Origin: Bactrocera neohumeralis
Taxonomy: Eukaryota; Arthropoda; Insecta; Diptera; Tephritidae
Direction: 5' to 3'
Length of the DNA stretch: 64,000 bases
Assembly: GCF_024586455.1 (NCBI RefSeq)
Contig: NW_026089624.1
Span: 12,305,341 to 12,369,340, forward strand
In this document: in pieces, positions 10,866-20,928 of the stretch
Layout of the letters: each line of letters begins with the position of its first letter
Position numbering within the stretch: the stretch's first letter is position 1
The notes under the pieces: generated by a model
What the model saw: only the letters and a program-made list of their open reading frames with translations
The model's database searches: none
Told to the model about the DNA's origin: nothing
Translations under genes and position numbers: made by a program

Positions 10866-13130
10866 CAGTGGCGGATTTGCCCTAAGGCCCAGTAGGTCCG
10901 GGCCTAGGGCGGCCAGATATTAAGGGCGGCAAATCGTGCCAAAAAAATCACTGAAAACAACAAGATTAACAAAAAATAACTCAAATGCAAAGTATCTTAA
11001 CCGTATGCTTATATAATCTTCCTAAATCACTATTTTTGCGTATCAAAGTATAAATAATTTCGTACATCGTACATATAAAGTATCTAGGAAGAATAGGTAC
11101 TTAGGTACCTAACCTATTGTTATTACGCGCGTGTCAGTCAAGCTAGTGCGGACGCGCATGCGGTGCGTTGCGCCGCTGTGAAAATACTTTGATCAATGTG
11201 GCAAATATATCAAAAGAATAAGCCGAAGATATCCCACTCGTACTAGGAGTGGCAGGAGTAGGAGTGTGGCCCAATCCTCCGGACCATGAGCTCTACGAAA
11301 TCAACGACGATCCAGCTAAATGGGCAATCGACGAGTTCACGCGTGATCACATTTGTAAGAACGGAGCCAATCAAAACATCCAAAATGATTTTCCCAAGAA
11401 TGAGCGCATTTACAAAGATAAAGCGCGACAGTTGTCGAGACATTTATTCGAACGTCAGCTTCAAAATGGTGAAAAAGTTCCGCGAAAGTGACTAATTTAT
11501 TCAAAAAGTACTGGATGTGTTTTTGTGGCCCTTGTTTGCTTTTTAATGGCGGGGAGAGTCAGTTCGACAAAACAAGACAAGACAAGGTTTCAATGACTGG
11601 AAAAATTCATATCATCGAGTGTCAACTCATGAGAATTCGCCTACTCACAAATTATCTGTTCTGCATATGAAAGAACGAAGCAACGTATTAGGTGGCATTG
11701 ACCGCGCATTAACAATGCAATTAGATGAGAAATAAATTACTGGAAAAACATTCTGAAAAGAGTAGTTGTATGCGTAAAACACTTGGTTTGCCTTTTAGAG
11801 GACACGACGAAAAATTTAGATCAATCCACAATGGAAATTATTTAATGTCCGTAGAGCTTATCGCTGAGTTCGATCCGTTCTTAGCTAAACACATTACACG
11901 TTATGGAAATCCAGGCTCAGGATTTACGAGTTATCTTTCTTCATCAACATGCGAAGAGTTCATTCGACTTATGGGAAACAAAGTTTTGGAAAAATTGTAA
12001 TGGAAATATTAACAGCAAAATATTTTTCTCTGATCATTGACTCGACGCCGGATATGTCTCAGGGAGACCAGCTCGCTTATGTAATCAGATATGTCCTGCC
12101 TAATGTATCACCTGTAGAACGGTTTCTCAAGTTTATTCCAAACACAGGCCACAAATCACAAGTCACAACAAATGACAGATGCTGTTACTTCAACTTTAAC
12201 TGAATTGGGAGTTGACATTTCAAACTGCCGCGGGCAATCATATCACAACGCAGCTAACATGTCAGGCAATTATAATGGCCTGCAAGCAAAAATAAAGGAA
12301 ATTTCACCCCTTTCCGGTGAAAATTGACATTACCATTGTCATAGAACTGTACGAGGCTTTAATACATTTTGTTGTCGAAACAAGAGAGAATTTTTGAAAC
12401 TGGAACGTTTTTCAGACTGTTTCTTGGGGAAAAAAAGACTTCAGAGTGTGAAAATTGACATTAGAAAACTGTCCTTTTACATTTTGTTGTCGAAACAGAA
12501 TACGAAAAAAGATTTTCGACGCAATCGAAAGCGTAAGCTACTTCCTGGCGAGACAAATACAGGTGAAGAGATGCAACAAGAAAATGGCCGTGAAAATTTT
12601 AGAATAAATACTTTTTTAGTAGTAATTGATACATTGTCAGAAGAACTGAAAAGACGTCGGGATGCTTATAAATTACTCTACAATAAATTTTACTTTAATA
12701 CCAACCTGACGAATCTAAACATCTCAAAAGTCGAAGATAAGGCCAAGGCATTGCAAATGATTTATTCTAATGACTTAGAAGACGATTTCACTGCAGCATA
12801 AAAAATGAGGAGCGAAAGAGTGCAGTCAGTTTGTTGAAATGGTTACGAACCGAAGGTCTTCAAACCATTTACCCAAACGTGGATATTGCTCTTCGTATGT
12901 GTGCGTACACCTGCCAGTAAATGTACTGGAGAAAGATCGTTTTCTTGTTTGCGGAGCGTGAAAAACTATTTACGCACAACAGTGACGGAGCAGAGGTTAA
13001 ACGATCTTGCTTTGCTTAACATAGAAGCTGATTTTTTAAGCAAATTGGATTGCGAAGATTTGATTAATGGTTTTGTTGCGGTTAAGTGCAGACGAGTTTT
13101 GTAACACATTTTACGAGTAAAACATTTATT
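10866..13130 (+). mobile_element. Second TTF-finger hAT copy, decayed
   Basis: The left end begins CAGTGGCGGATTTGCCC, a typical hAT terminus, followed by the same GGGCGGCAAA block as copy 1. Frames at 11249-11491, 11725-12000, 11949-12203, 12394-12801 and 12886-13104 are all paralogous to copy 1: NGNYLMSVELIAEFDPFLAK, FSLIIDSTPDMSQGDQL, and the C-terminal GERSFSCLRSVKNYLR block. Roughly the middle third of the transposase (between about 12310 and 12390) is deleted. Multiple frameshifts make it inactive. The family matches copy 1 but divergence is clear, so the two are independent insertions. Confidence 0.75.
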
Positions 13131-13441
13131 TTATTAAAAACAAAACCTAAAACCACTTTTAAATGTTTTATTTAAATGTCCAATCATCGATCTCGGAAAA
13201 TATTATAAGCTAGCTTTATCCGCTAGCTTTTAGTTCAGTGGTTCCCAAACTTATTTTGTCTACCGCCCACTTTGAGAATAAATATTTTTTAGCGGCCCCA
13301 TTTTTTCACCTATTTAAAAACCACTATAACTTCAAATTAATTACTGTGACCTATATATGTATATTAACGGAGAATTCTAAACGAAACTTTTACAATAACC
13401 AGCAACTTGAAACCTAAGCGCAGTAGGTAACATACATACAA

Positions 13442-13446
13442 CGGCG
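13442..13446. other. Target-site duplication CGGCG, left
   Basis: CGGCG abuts the left CACAGTG terminus and recurs exactly at 15144-15148. A 5-bp GC-rich duplication of form CGNCG is the known signature of Transib insertion. Confidence 0.85.
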
Positions 13447-13568
13447 CACAGTGGTGCCGCTTCATACAAGCCGCGGCAAAAAATAGAAGGAATCGAGGTA
13501 GGGCTTTGAAATTTGGCACACATCTCTCATATTGCCAAATTAGATGAAAAAAAAAATGTTTGTTAAAA

Positions 13569-13870
13569 TCCGCCCACAACCACGCCCACCTCCCATATAA
13601 CACAAAAATCAAAAATCATCCTACAGTAACAAAATTTTCTACAGTGTAATATTTTGTAAATATAAGCTTGTCCAGAAAAAATAAAGCAAATCCGCCCACA
13701 ATTACGCCCATCTCTCATATAATATAATCACAAAAGTTGCAATATTTTCGCTGTTATCACAGCTAGACTGTTAAAAATTGTCAAACGGATTTGAATCAAT
13801 GAAAATTATTATTTTTCTAAAAATGAAACAAGTCCGCCCACAACTACGCCCACCTCCCATATAACATAAC
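13569..13870. repeat. Three spaced copies of a CCGCCCACAA...CCCATATAA motif in the Transib 3' region
   Basis: Related blocks start at about 13569, 13691 and 13833, so they are spaced 122 and 142 bases apart. Each reads TCCGCCCACAAYYACGCCCA, then a CTCCCATATAA-like end. They lie between the transposase stop and the left terminus. Sequence between the blocks is also partly alike, suggesting an old tandem array. Confidence 0.7.
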
Positions 13871-13908
13871 CAATAAATATTCAAAAATGATCATATATTA
13901 TTAATTAT

Positions 13909-14304
13909 TTATTCAACAAGTAATTTTTTAACATCATCGTCCAATTCTAAAGTTTTATTTTTGGGATTTGTTCTAAAACCATTAATAAAAGGATCCGATG
14001 AAGCTAAAAGCAAGTGGATTACATCTTGATTTGTAGAAATTCTGTCGCATTTTCTAGAATGATTAAGCCTATATTTCTTGTAATCTTTGTTACGAACTTC
14101 TTGAGCCTCCTCTGATAGCATGCCCAATGGTAAAATAGAGGATGAAACAATTTTACTTCCATGCATTAAAACTTTATGTACCGTCATTGGCATATAGTAA
14201 AATAATATAATAATATTTATATATTCAATATAAATTTCTGCAGTATCACAATATTTTATTTCTTTTGCCATTTCAAAATTTCGTGTTTTGTTAATTTTTT
14301 TCAC
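13909..14304 (-). pseudogene. Transib transposase C-terminal fragment (RAG1 core-like)
   Basis: The 131 residues include MPMTVHKVLMHGSKIV, ILPLGMLSEEAQEVRNKD, NHSRKCDRIST and HLLLASSDPFI. The order of a VHK..HG block, an LP.G..SEEA..NKD block, an RK..R block and a SSDP block is the conserved C-terminal pattern of Transib transposases, and corresponds to the last part of the RAG1 core. The catalytic DDE residues lie mostly upstream and are not present here. The first 25 residues look like out-of-frame A/T-rich sequence, so homology starts near the Met of MPMTVHK. I identify it from family pattern, supported independently by the CACAGTG ends and CGGCG duplication. Confidence 0.8.
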
Positions 14305-15131
14305 CCGTTTGCACTTCTCTAGGTATCACATACGACACATACGAACGCCAAACCCTTTGAGGGTTTTACTATACTGACCTAGTACCATCACCCTGACTTG
14401 GAATTTCTCACCCCCCAGATTAGCTGTTGTACTGTGTAATTAGTTCAAATAATATAATGCATCTAAACTAGTATTTTGTTGTTGTTGTATAACGAGAGAC
14501 AACTCCAAAAAATAACAACAAACCGAACAATCAAAAAAACAAACAAAACAACGAAGCAGGCAAAAAAACAAAGCAGCGAAGCAGGCAAAAAAAAACAAAG
14601 CAAGGAATCAAGCAAAAAACAACGCAGTTGCAGTAGGTTAAAATGCTAATTACTCATGAATTGGCAGCTAATTGCAACTGATTTTTTTTCTATAAATTAA
14701 GGAGATTTTAAAGTTTATTTTGTGTAAGTGGCTAACCTGCGCGCTCCTGCACACAATAGTTATATTCTGTTGAAGTTGTGAAATATATGATTTTTTTGGA
14801 CCATGAAAAAACGTCATATTAAAAAAAATCTTGTAAAAGAAAGTATACATTTGATGATGTAAATCACATCTATAACATTGGTTTTAATAAATAAAAACTT
14901 TGCAATTGATATTTTATGGTTAACTTTTGAGTTTTAACCTTTGCAATATTCATCACATTTTTCTGAGTAACTTTGCGTTGATACTTTGTTGGACTTTGAA
15001 GCTCTCCCAACAAAAAACCATTGAATATATCAAGGCCAAGTATTCGGATAATGTTATTTGATTAGTTCTTAGCTTAAATTGAAAAGATGGTACAAATTTG
15101 GAATGATAAAAAAATCCTTTTTTTCCGCTCT

Positions 15132-15148
15132 GGCACCACTGTGCGGCG
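15132..15148. other. Transib right terminus plus CGGCG duplication
   Basis: GGCACCACTGTG at 15132-15143 is the exact inverted partner of the left terminus, followed at once by CGGCG. The flanking hAT sequence resumes after it. Confidence 0.85.
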
Positions 15149-15279
15149 CTTAGGTCTCAAGTTAACTCTTACGGGCTCACCTGCCAATAAGAATGATTAT
15201 TGAAACACAACTTTATAGTATTAAAACAGAGAATATTTTATTAAAAATAAAACTAAAATAATCGATCCATATATAAAAA

Positions 15280-17000
15280 CTAATGTGAAGGATGAATCTG
15301 ATGCTGTTTAATAAGTTTGTTAATATCAGGTTCCAATTTACTCAAGAACAGTCGCAAGTCGCCACGTTCGGTAACAAGCAAACGATTTCTATTTTTAGTA
15401 AGCAGTGTTGTCACAGCACTAAATCCACGTTCACACAAATATGACGATGGGAATGCTATCAAGAATCGTTGAATGATTGACCACAATCCAGGGTACAATT
15501 GCGAGATCGGTTTTTGTAGCCAAAATTCTTGGTAACCATTTTTGAACTTGATTTTTATTTCCTCGTTTGTTGTCATTTCTATAAGTTCTTCTTCTAGCTG
15601 AGGTGAGATTGCTGTGTTGACATTTGAAAACGGATCCAACACCCAGTCTGGTATTTCCAAGTTCAAAATGTCCAGGTATCGTTCGGTGAAGTCAATGTGG
15701 AGGTTTTCCAAATGTTGGCAGTAGGCAAACAATTCGTCGTTACTGCATGATACTGATAAATTCGGAAAATTGTGAAACTCGCGTCTGCCTAGATTCTTTT
15801 TGTGTAGAAGCAGTTTGGCTGCGAAAGCAGCAACGACGTTTTTTGTTTAATCAAATTTAGTTTATCGCCTTGCAGTTGGAGATTCATGTCGATGAACAAT
15901 TTATACAGGTCTGTCATGTAAGCTCTATCATTCTTTGATGTTATGAGCTTGTCTTGAAATTCTGTATCTTCAGTTTCCAAGAACTCTATAACAGAGTCAA
16001 ACACTTCAGTATGAAACAACAAACGATTGAAATCCTCGTCATTAGTAACACAAAGCTGATGAAATAATCTATCATTCAAAGAGCTGTTGCAGATTTTATT
16101 GACTGCTTTGATGACATATTGCAGTGATTGAAATAGTTTTTCACTTAAGTTTCTAGCAACTTAATGTTGTCTATGAAAAACGCAATGGACACCAAGGACA
16201 TCTGGAATTTTATTTTTTAAGTACGCTATGAAGCCTTTATGGCACTTTGTCATAGTTGGAGCGCCATCCGTAGCAACTGAAATAATATTTTTCAAAGGAA
16301 TTTCTTTCTCATCGCAAAACTTTTCCAATATATTGAATATGGTTTCGCCTTTTGTATCGGTCTCTAAATTTCTATCAAATAATAGTTCTTCACATATTTT
16401 CTCATCTTTAATAAAACTCACGAAAGAGAACAACAATGCTTCGTTAGTTGGTAAAGTGGACTCATCCAGCTGAATTGAAAATTGACTTGACCTCAGGTGA
16501 TCGTACAATGATTCTTCAATGTTTTCAGCCATTTCATCAATTCGTCTTTGCACAGAATTATTACTCAAAGGAATTTTTCGGATAATATCTGCGGCCGGTT
16601 TATGAAGCACGGTAGTTATTACTTCATTTATTGCTGGCAATATTAACTCTTATCCGATGTTATGTGGTTTGCCTTTTTGAGCAATTAACAAAGAGATATT
16701 GTACGAAGCTCGAAGTCCGTCGTCATCTTGCTTAGCAGCCGCCGAAAATAGTTTTGCTACACTTGGATGAGTATTATGCTTCCTCTCTAGGTCTTGAAAA
16801 TATGCTACATTCTTGTCTCTCTTATCTGGATGCATTTTATTCAAATGATCTTGCAGTCTTGAAGGCTTCACTGCTTCATTCGAAAGTGTTTTTAGACATA
16901 GAAGACACAAAGACGAGGATGGGTTTGTGGGATTTTCAATGAATCCGAATTTAATGTATTCCGCACAGTATTGATATCTTTTCTTTTTTACTTCCGACAT
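15280..17000 (-). pseudogene. SCAND3/ZBED5-like hAT transposase, two stops and one frameshift
   Basis: The ATG at 17000 opens an N-terminal zinc finger (CLLCLKTLSNEAVKPSR, then HLNKMHP). The frame then meets a TAA just after KPHNIG (about 16650), continues in the same frame with the RNase H-like core (FSIQLDESTLPTNEALLFS; VATDGAPTMTKCHKG; VLGVHCVFHRQ), and meets a second in-frame TAA at about 16160. It goes on in frame to about 15800, then shifts frame and ends with FPSSYLCERGFSAVTTLL, the C-terminal hAT dimerisation block, and the stop at 15280. Total length would be about 570 residues, normal for the family. All segments are in order and no large piece is missing, so this is a young corpse. 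Confidence 0.82.
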
Positions 17001-17050
17001 TGTGTTACTTTGAGAAATACGTTTAACTACGCGAGTAGTGTAAAGGAGGC

Positions 17051-18164
17051 GTAAGTAATGCTCATGAATATAAAATAAATATTACATTGTTTATATAGGA
17101 ATGCTTAAGCACAATTATTATATAGTAGTCCAAAAATATGAATTCTTATTTTTCCTAGAAATACATTTGTAAAAAAAGGATCTTTATCCTTTTTTTATTT
17201 TCCACATAAAAGATTTAAGGAGTTCAAAAGCTCAAAACGTGCGTTACATCAGCTACATAACCGACATCATTTCGCAAGTGATAAAATAAATTATTCAAGA
17301 GCTCAAAGCATTCGCTACATCAGCTCGAACCTACCTACCCTACACCTTTGCGCAAATGATTATATTATGATAGCAAATGCCCACATACAGATTTGGCAAT
17401 GGCAATAGCAATACGTTTGACAGTTAGTATTCTATAAATTCTATCCTGTCGAGATGCCCCGTTATGAAACGAAGCGACCGATTGACATGATTTTCATTTT
17501 TTCCCGCCTTACCGCACCGATAGCTACCAATGCTTTGAATTTGCCAAATTTCGATCTAGGTATGGTTGATTTTGTTTTTTCTTTATGTAAATCATATTAT
17601 TGTTTTCCTGTGCGCTCCTAAAACGCGAGACAAATTTTCGAAGTCGAACATTCTTCATTCTCAAACAACATGATCTGTGAAAATCAATATTAAATGTTTC
17701 ATAAGATGCTGGTAGACTGTGCCTGTGCCTATTTCTTTGAGCTACTGCATATAAGAATGCGTTGAAATGTTCTCGAACTTTAAAACTTAGCTTTATTATA
17801 TGCAGTCGTCCACAGTTTTATGGGTCCTGGTTGCATAATCTAAAGTTCCGTGGATATAATAAAGACTGACTTTATTTGAAAGTGTACAAAACCATTACAA
17901 TGATAAAAAACAAGAAAGTGCAAAAATAATTTCCAGGGTTGCAAGAAAACAGATGTAATGATGAAAAAGGGCGGCGTATCAGACCAGTACTAGGGCCTCG
18001 ATGAGTATTGTAAAAAAATGTACTAATGGAAATTAACTTGAACTGGTCGAAGTTGAAACGTCGTAACACTTCCAAGGCTTATGAATGACTTGAAACTTAT
18101 AGTATACATATGTATATTAAACATGCGTTGCAAGGAAGCAGAGATTTTTCTTTTAGCGTCCCAA
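17051..18164. other. Unassigned sequence between the SCAND3-type hAT and a tandem duplication
   Basis: No ORF here looks like a gene. Some of it may belong to the 5' non-coding part of the hAT element. No matching terminus was found. Confidence 0.4.
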
Positions 18165-18674
18165 ATCGGTTTAGTAACTTTTAAGTTTTGTTTTACATAA
18201 ATAATTATAATTAATTTTAAGTTTTTTAATTTTTGACAATAATTTGCAAAGGTAGCTGACTTCTTCATTTATATTGCTTGAGAAAGTATTATGAGCTACT
18301 GAACTTAAAAAATAAGGAAGAATCACTGTGACCAACAGGTGCAATTTTCGACTGAACAGGAAATTGAAAAGTAAAGCCCTCTTTCGACATACAAAGCCTA
18401 AACTCTACAAGTCTCGGTTTAGTATCGGTTTAGTAACTTTTAAGTTTTGTTTTACATAAATAATTATAATTAATTTTAAGTTTTTTAATTTTTGACAATA
18501 ATTTGCAAAGGTAGCTGACTTCTTCATTTATATTGCTTGAGAAAGTATTATGAGCTACTGAACTTAAAAAATAAGGAAGAATCACTGTGACCAACAGGTG
18601 CAATTTTCGACTGAACAGGAAATTGAAAAGTAAAGCCCTCTTTCGACATACAAAGCCTAAACTCTACAAGTCTC
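18165..18674. repeat. Perfect tandem duplication, 259-bp period
   Basis: The 251 bases at 18165-18415 recur at 18424-18674 with no difference I can see by eye, separated by 8 bases. The unit begins ATCGGTTTAGTAACTTTT and ends in a scrap of RTE LINE reverse transcriptase (CTAAACTCTACAAGTCTC). The GGTTTAGT at the junction repeats the start of the unit, which fits duplication through short homology. Confidence 0.9.
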
Positions 18675-19040
18675 ATCATTCCCGTTGTACTATATGCTGA
18701 TGAGGGATGGACATTCGCAACAACTGAAAGATATTGCTAAAAATGTGTGGTGCTTTGTAGCGAATACCACGGTCAATAGATAGTTCAACGATACAAGAGA
18801 CAATGTCTACGCTGGCTGGTCATGTTGTTGGAATGGATAAGAACAAACCAGCTTTAAAAGTATTCTATGCAGTACCCGCCGGTGGAAGCAGAGGAAGAGA
18901 AAGTCCTCAACTCCGTTGGAGAGATCAGAAGGAAAAGGACTTGGCTGCACTTGGTATCTCCTATTGGCGCCAAATACCAAAAAGAAGAAATAACTGCCGC
19001 ACTTTAGTTAACTCGCCTTTGATAAGCGGTGTTTACGCCT
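18586..19040 (+). mobile_element. RTE-clade LINE 3' fragment (copy E)
   Basis: Plus-strand pieces match the C-terminal RT block of the RTE family: KPKLYKS-like, then MDKNKPALKVFYAVPAGGSR and RWRDQKEKDLAALGIS. The first part is doubled by the 259-bp tandem duplication. A block of about 240 bases between the KLYKS and MDKNKPA parts is deleted. Truncated at the 5' side. Confidence 0.65.
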
Positions 19041-19245
19041 GCAATAAGAAGAATAATATTACATTTTCCCTTTTTTATTTCTTTATTGTAAAATTTTCCC
19101 GAAATATTTCACATGTTTCTATTAAAAATGAGCTGTATCAAAAATATATGTAATTTAACGATTTATAAAAGTGCTAACTCCAAAACAAATTGGAATAAAT
19201 CGACTGAGCACAAGTACATTTAATTGCTGGTAAAATTTACGCAAC

Positions 19246-19722
19246 TTACTTATTTTCATCCTTCCCAGAACTACGGTTTTCACTTGACGATCTATGTGAA
19301 CATAGTTTGGCCATTTGTTGATGGTATTGTTTCTGTTGTTCACTTGGAGCAAGCGTGGCTTGATTCAATCGTATTGTTATTTTACTATTATCAATGTTTG
19401 AATCTTTGGGATCATTTTTTTTAGCAATATCGCAGCCCCTATTGATATTAGATCGGAGGTTATTTGAATCGAACTCATCAATAATGCCACTGTTGTTTAA
19501 GGCCAATGTTATATGCTCGTTTTTTGCAGTGCTGCTGGTGATTAATATGTTTTCACCTACTAAGGCTGAAACCTCAAATCCAGCTGAAACAAGAGCGCCC
19601 AACTGATGCAGATGCATGTTTTTTAAGTCACAGTCGTCGTTCACACTATTTCGACCAGGCATCACCTCTGCATGTTTAGATCCTCTGATGTTCAGTTTCG
19701 ATGATTCTTTTTCATGTTTTTG
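19246..19722 (-). CDS. Probable 3' exon of the EGF/SEA receptor-like gene (or last exon of an unknown gene)
   Basis: The minus strand has a clean 3' splice site (TATCTTTTTTAG) ending at 19723, followed by 158 open codons starting QKHEKESSKLNIRGSK and ending SENRSSGKDENK before a TAA. Composition is that of a soluble, Ser/Asn/Lys-rich host protein segment and not a transposon. The exon starts in phase 0, the same phase in which the exon at 31025-31447 ends at a good donor. I therefore infer it continues that gene's cytoplasmic tail across an 11.3-kb intron that contains a complete BEL/Pao element. The last codons also contain AATAAGTAAGT, which could be a donor, so the stop might be intronic. 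The link to the upstream exons is inference; the exon itself is the stronger claim. Confidence 0.55.
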   Translation of the reverse strand, partial: QKHEKESSKLNIRGSKHAEVMPGRNSVNDDCDLKNMHLHQLGALVSAGFEVSALVGENILITSSTAKNEHITLALNNSGIIDEFDSNNLRSNINRGCDIAKKNDPKDSNIDNSKITIRLNQATLAPSEQQKQYHQQMAKLCSHRSSSENRSSGKDENK

Positions 19723-19839
19723 CTAAAAAAGATACAAAATACAGGAATTTGCTTACTAAAATATGTATTAAATAAAATTTTAGCAATTCTGATTATAAGC
19801 GAGAACATTAGGACTCTTTAATACACTTTTATTAGCTTT

Positions 19840-19844
19840 AGCTC
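19840..19844. other. BEL/Pao target-site duplication AGCTC, left
   Basis: AGCTC immediately precedes the 5' LTR and recurs at 26932-26936 immediately after the 3' LTR. This fixes both ends of the element. Confidence 0.85.
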
Positions 19845-20263
19845 TGGCTAGATGAGTTAGCTCTCTCTTCTGAACACCAGACACTGAACAACCACACGAC
19901 AACACACCACACTAACGCGGTCCACATCTAAAGACACCACACATGCAGACATTCCACAAGAAGACACCACCCACTACTACACACGTATATACACCACAAC
20001 TCTACACTACCCAACAATCAAAACCGACCGCTCGAGAGGACGACCTTCCCTTTTTTACATCGATCTCGCACCGAGCAAACGTCCGTCGCAGCATCATTTT
20101 TATCTTTTCATTACTACCTTTGTACGTTAATCTATTCCGCATCCGAAATATATTTCGCGGTAACAGAAACCCAAAATCGAGTGTCTATTTTATTAAACAT
20201 TTGCCGGTTAGATAAAGTGTTGAGTGCCGAGGTAAGTGGTGAAAGAAAGGTGCAGAATGAACA
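19845..20263 (+). repeat. BEL/Pao 5' LTR (419 bp)
   Basis: It shares TGGCTAGATGAGTTAGC at its start and GAAAGGTGCAGAAT(G/A)AACA at its end with the 3' LTR. It carries about 86 bases (roughly 19925-20020, rich in ACACCAC and ACTAC) that the 3' LTR lacks. Transcription would start here. Confidence 0.88.
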
Positions 20264-20277
20264 TGGTCCTTCGAGCC
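20264..20277 (+). promoter_or_regulatory. Primer-binding site, tRNA-Tyr type
   Basis: TGGTCCTTCGAGCC directly follows the 5' LTR. Its complement matches the 3' end of insect tRNA-Tyr (acceptor strand TCGAAGGA plus CCA) over 14 bases, from my memory of the Drosophila tRNA-Tyr sequence. Confidence 0.75.
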
Positions 20278-20928
20278 ATAGTGAAAGGCACTATGGAAAA
20301 ATAAAAAAAAAAAAAAAGTGCTGAGTGACAAATATAATATCAGTGCATATTTTTAACATACGCCAAGTGAAAAAGCTTGGAAAACCAAAAAAAAAAAAAA
20401 AAAACCAAATTATGCTGTGACAAAAGTGCGTTTTAACTGTGAAGAAAAAAGTGAGGCAATGACCAAATAAGAGAGCAGTGGCGACATACATATACATAAA
20501 TACATACATACATAAGTGCGAAACTAGGCAAAGCATTTGCCCTCCAAAGGAAAAAGAAAAACCAAAAACGAAAGTGCAAACTACAAAAATACATACATAC
20601 ATACATGCATATATAATAAAAAGAGCGGGCGCGAAATAAAGAAATAAATTAAATAGCGGGCGCGAAGCCGGTTCTAACAAAAAAAAATATACATAAAAAG
20701 TAACCACCAAAAAACGGGCGCGAAGTAATAAACAAAAAAAAAAAAAACTACACAGCATCAGCATCTCACCAAAATTCACCGCAACAAAAGGACTGGGAGA
20801 AGAGGCCACAAACGCACACACTGGGAGGAAAGCCCACAAACGCACACACGCACATACATACAATCAAACTGTCCCCAAAACCCCAAATTTTCCATGGTGG
20901 TTATGAACAATGGCCGTCCTTCCGGGAC
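20278..20928 (+). other. BEL/Pao leader, A-rich, with short CGGGCGCGAA repeats
   Basis: This is the untranslated leader with several long A runs and ACATACATAC microsatellite tracts. GGGCGCGAA occurs three times (near 20627, 20658 and 20715). The gag frame is open back to about 20702 without an ATG, and the family-like text FHGGYEQWPSFRDMF begins before the first Met at 20929. So either initiation is upstream in another frame with a lost base, or the start codon has mutated. Confidence 0.6.

Larger units (their letters stand above)
13447..15143 (-). mobile_element. Transib (RAG1-related) DNA transposon, internally deleted
   Basis: The termini are 12-bp perfect inverted repeats, CACAGTGGTGCC at 13447-13458 and its complement at 15132-15143, followed inward by related A-rich stretches. 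A 5-bp CGGCG duplication flanks both sides. Inside, on the minus strand, is a transposase C-terminal fragment (13909-14304) with the Transib/RAG1 pattern. The first seven bases, CACAGTG, equal the consensus heptamer of V(D)J recombination signals, as expected for this family. At 1.7 kb it cannot encode a full transposase, which is about 700 residues long. The region toward 15143 is non-coding with A-rich AAAACAAAGCAG-type repeats (about 14500-14630). It sits inside the SCAND3-type hAT. Confidence 0.88.
13236..17050 (-). mobile_element. SCAND3/ZBED-type hAT element, interrupted by a Transib insertion
   Basis: The left edge reads CAGTGGTTCCCAAAC, a common hAT terminus. The transposase lies on the minus strand (15280-17000) with its 3' end toward this terminus. 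The stretch between the coding end and the terminus is split by the Transib element at 13447-15143. I could not find the matching right terminus, so the upper boundary is only the end of recognisable sequence. Confidence 0.65.

Noticed and set aside
13909..14304. A RAG1 gene or V(D)J-like locus
   Set aside because: The terminal repeats, target duplication and small size mark a Transib transposon. There is no second signal of the 12/23 type and no receptor gene segments.
20291..20863. A 190-codon minus-strand ORF rich in Cys, Phe, Val and Tyr with apparent membrane segments
   Set aside because: It is the complement of the A-rich leader and ACATAC microsatellites of the BEL/Pao element. Poly-T reads as Phe and TGT/GTA as Cys/Val. 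No family pattern.
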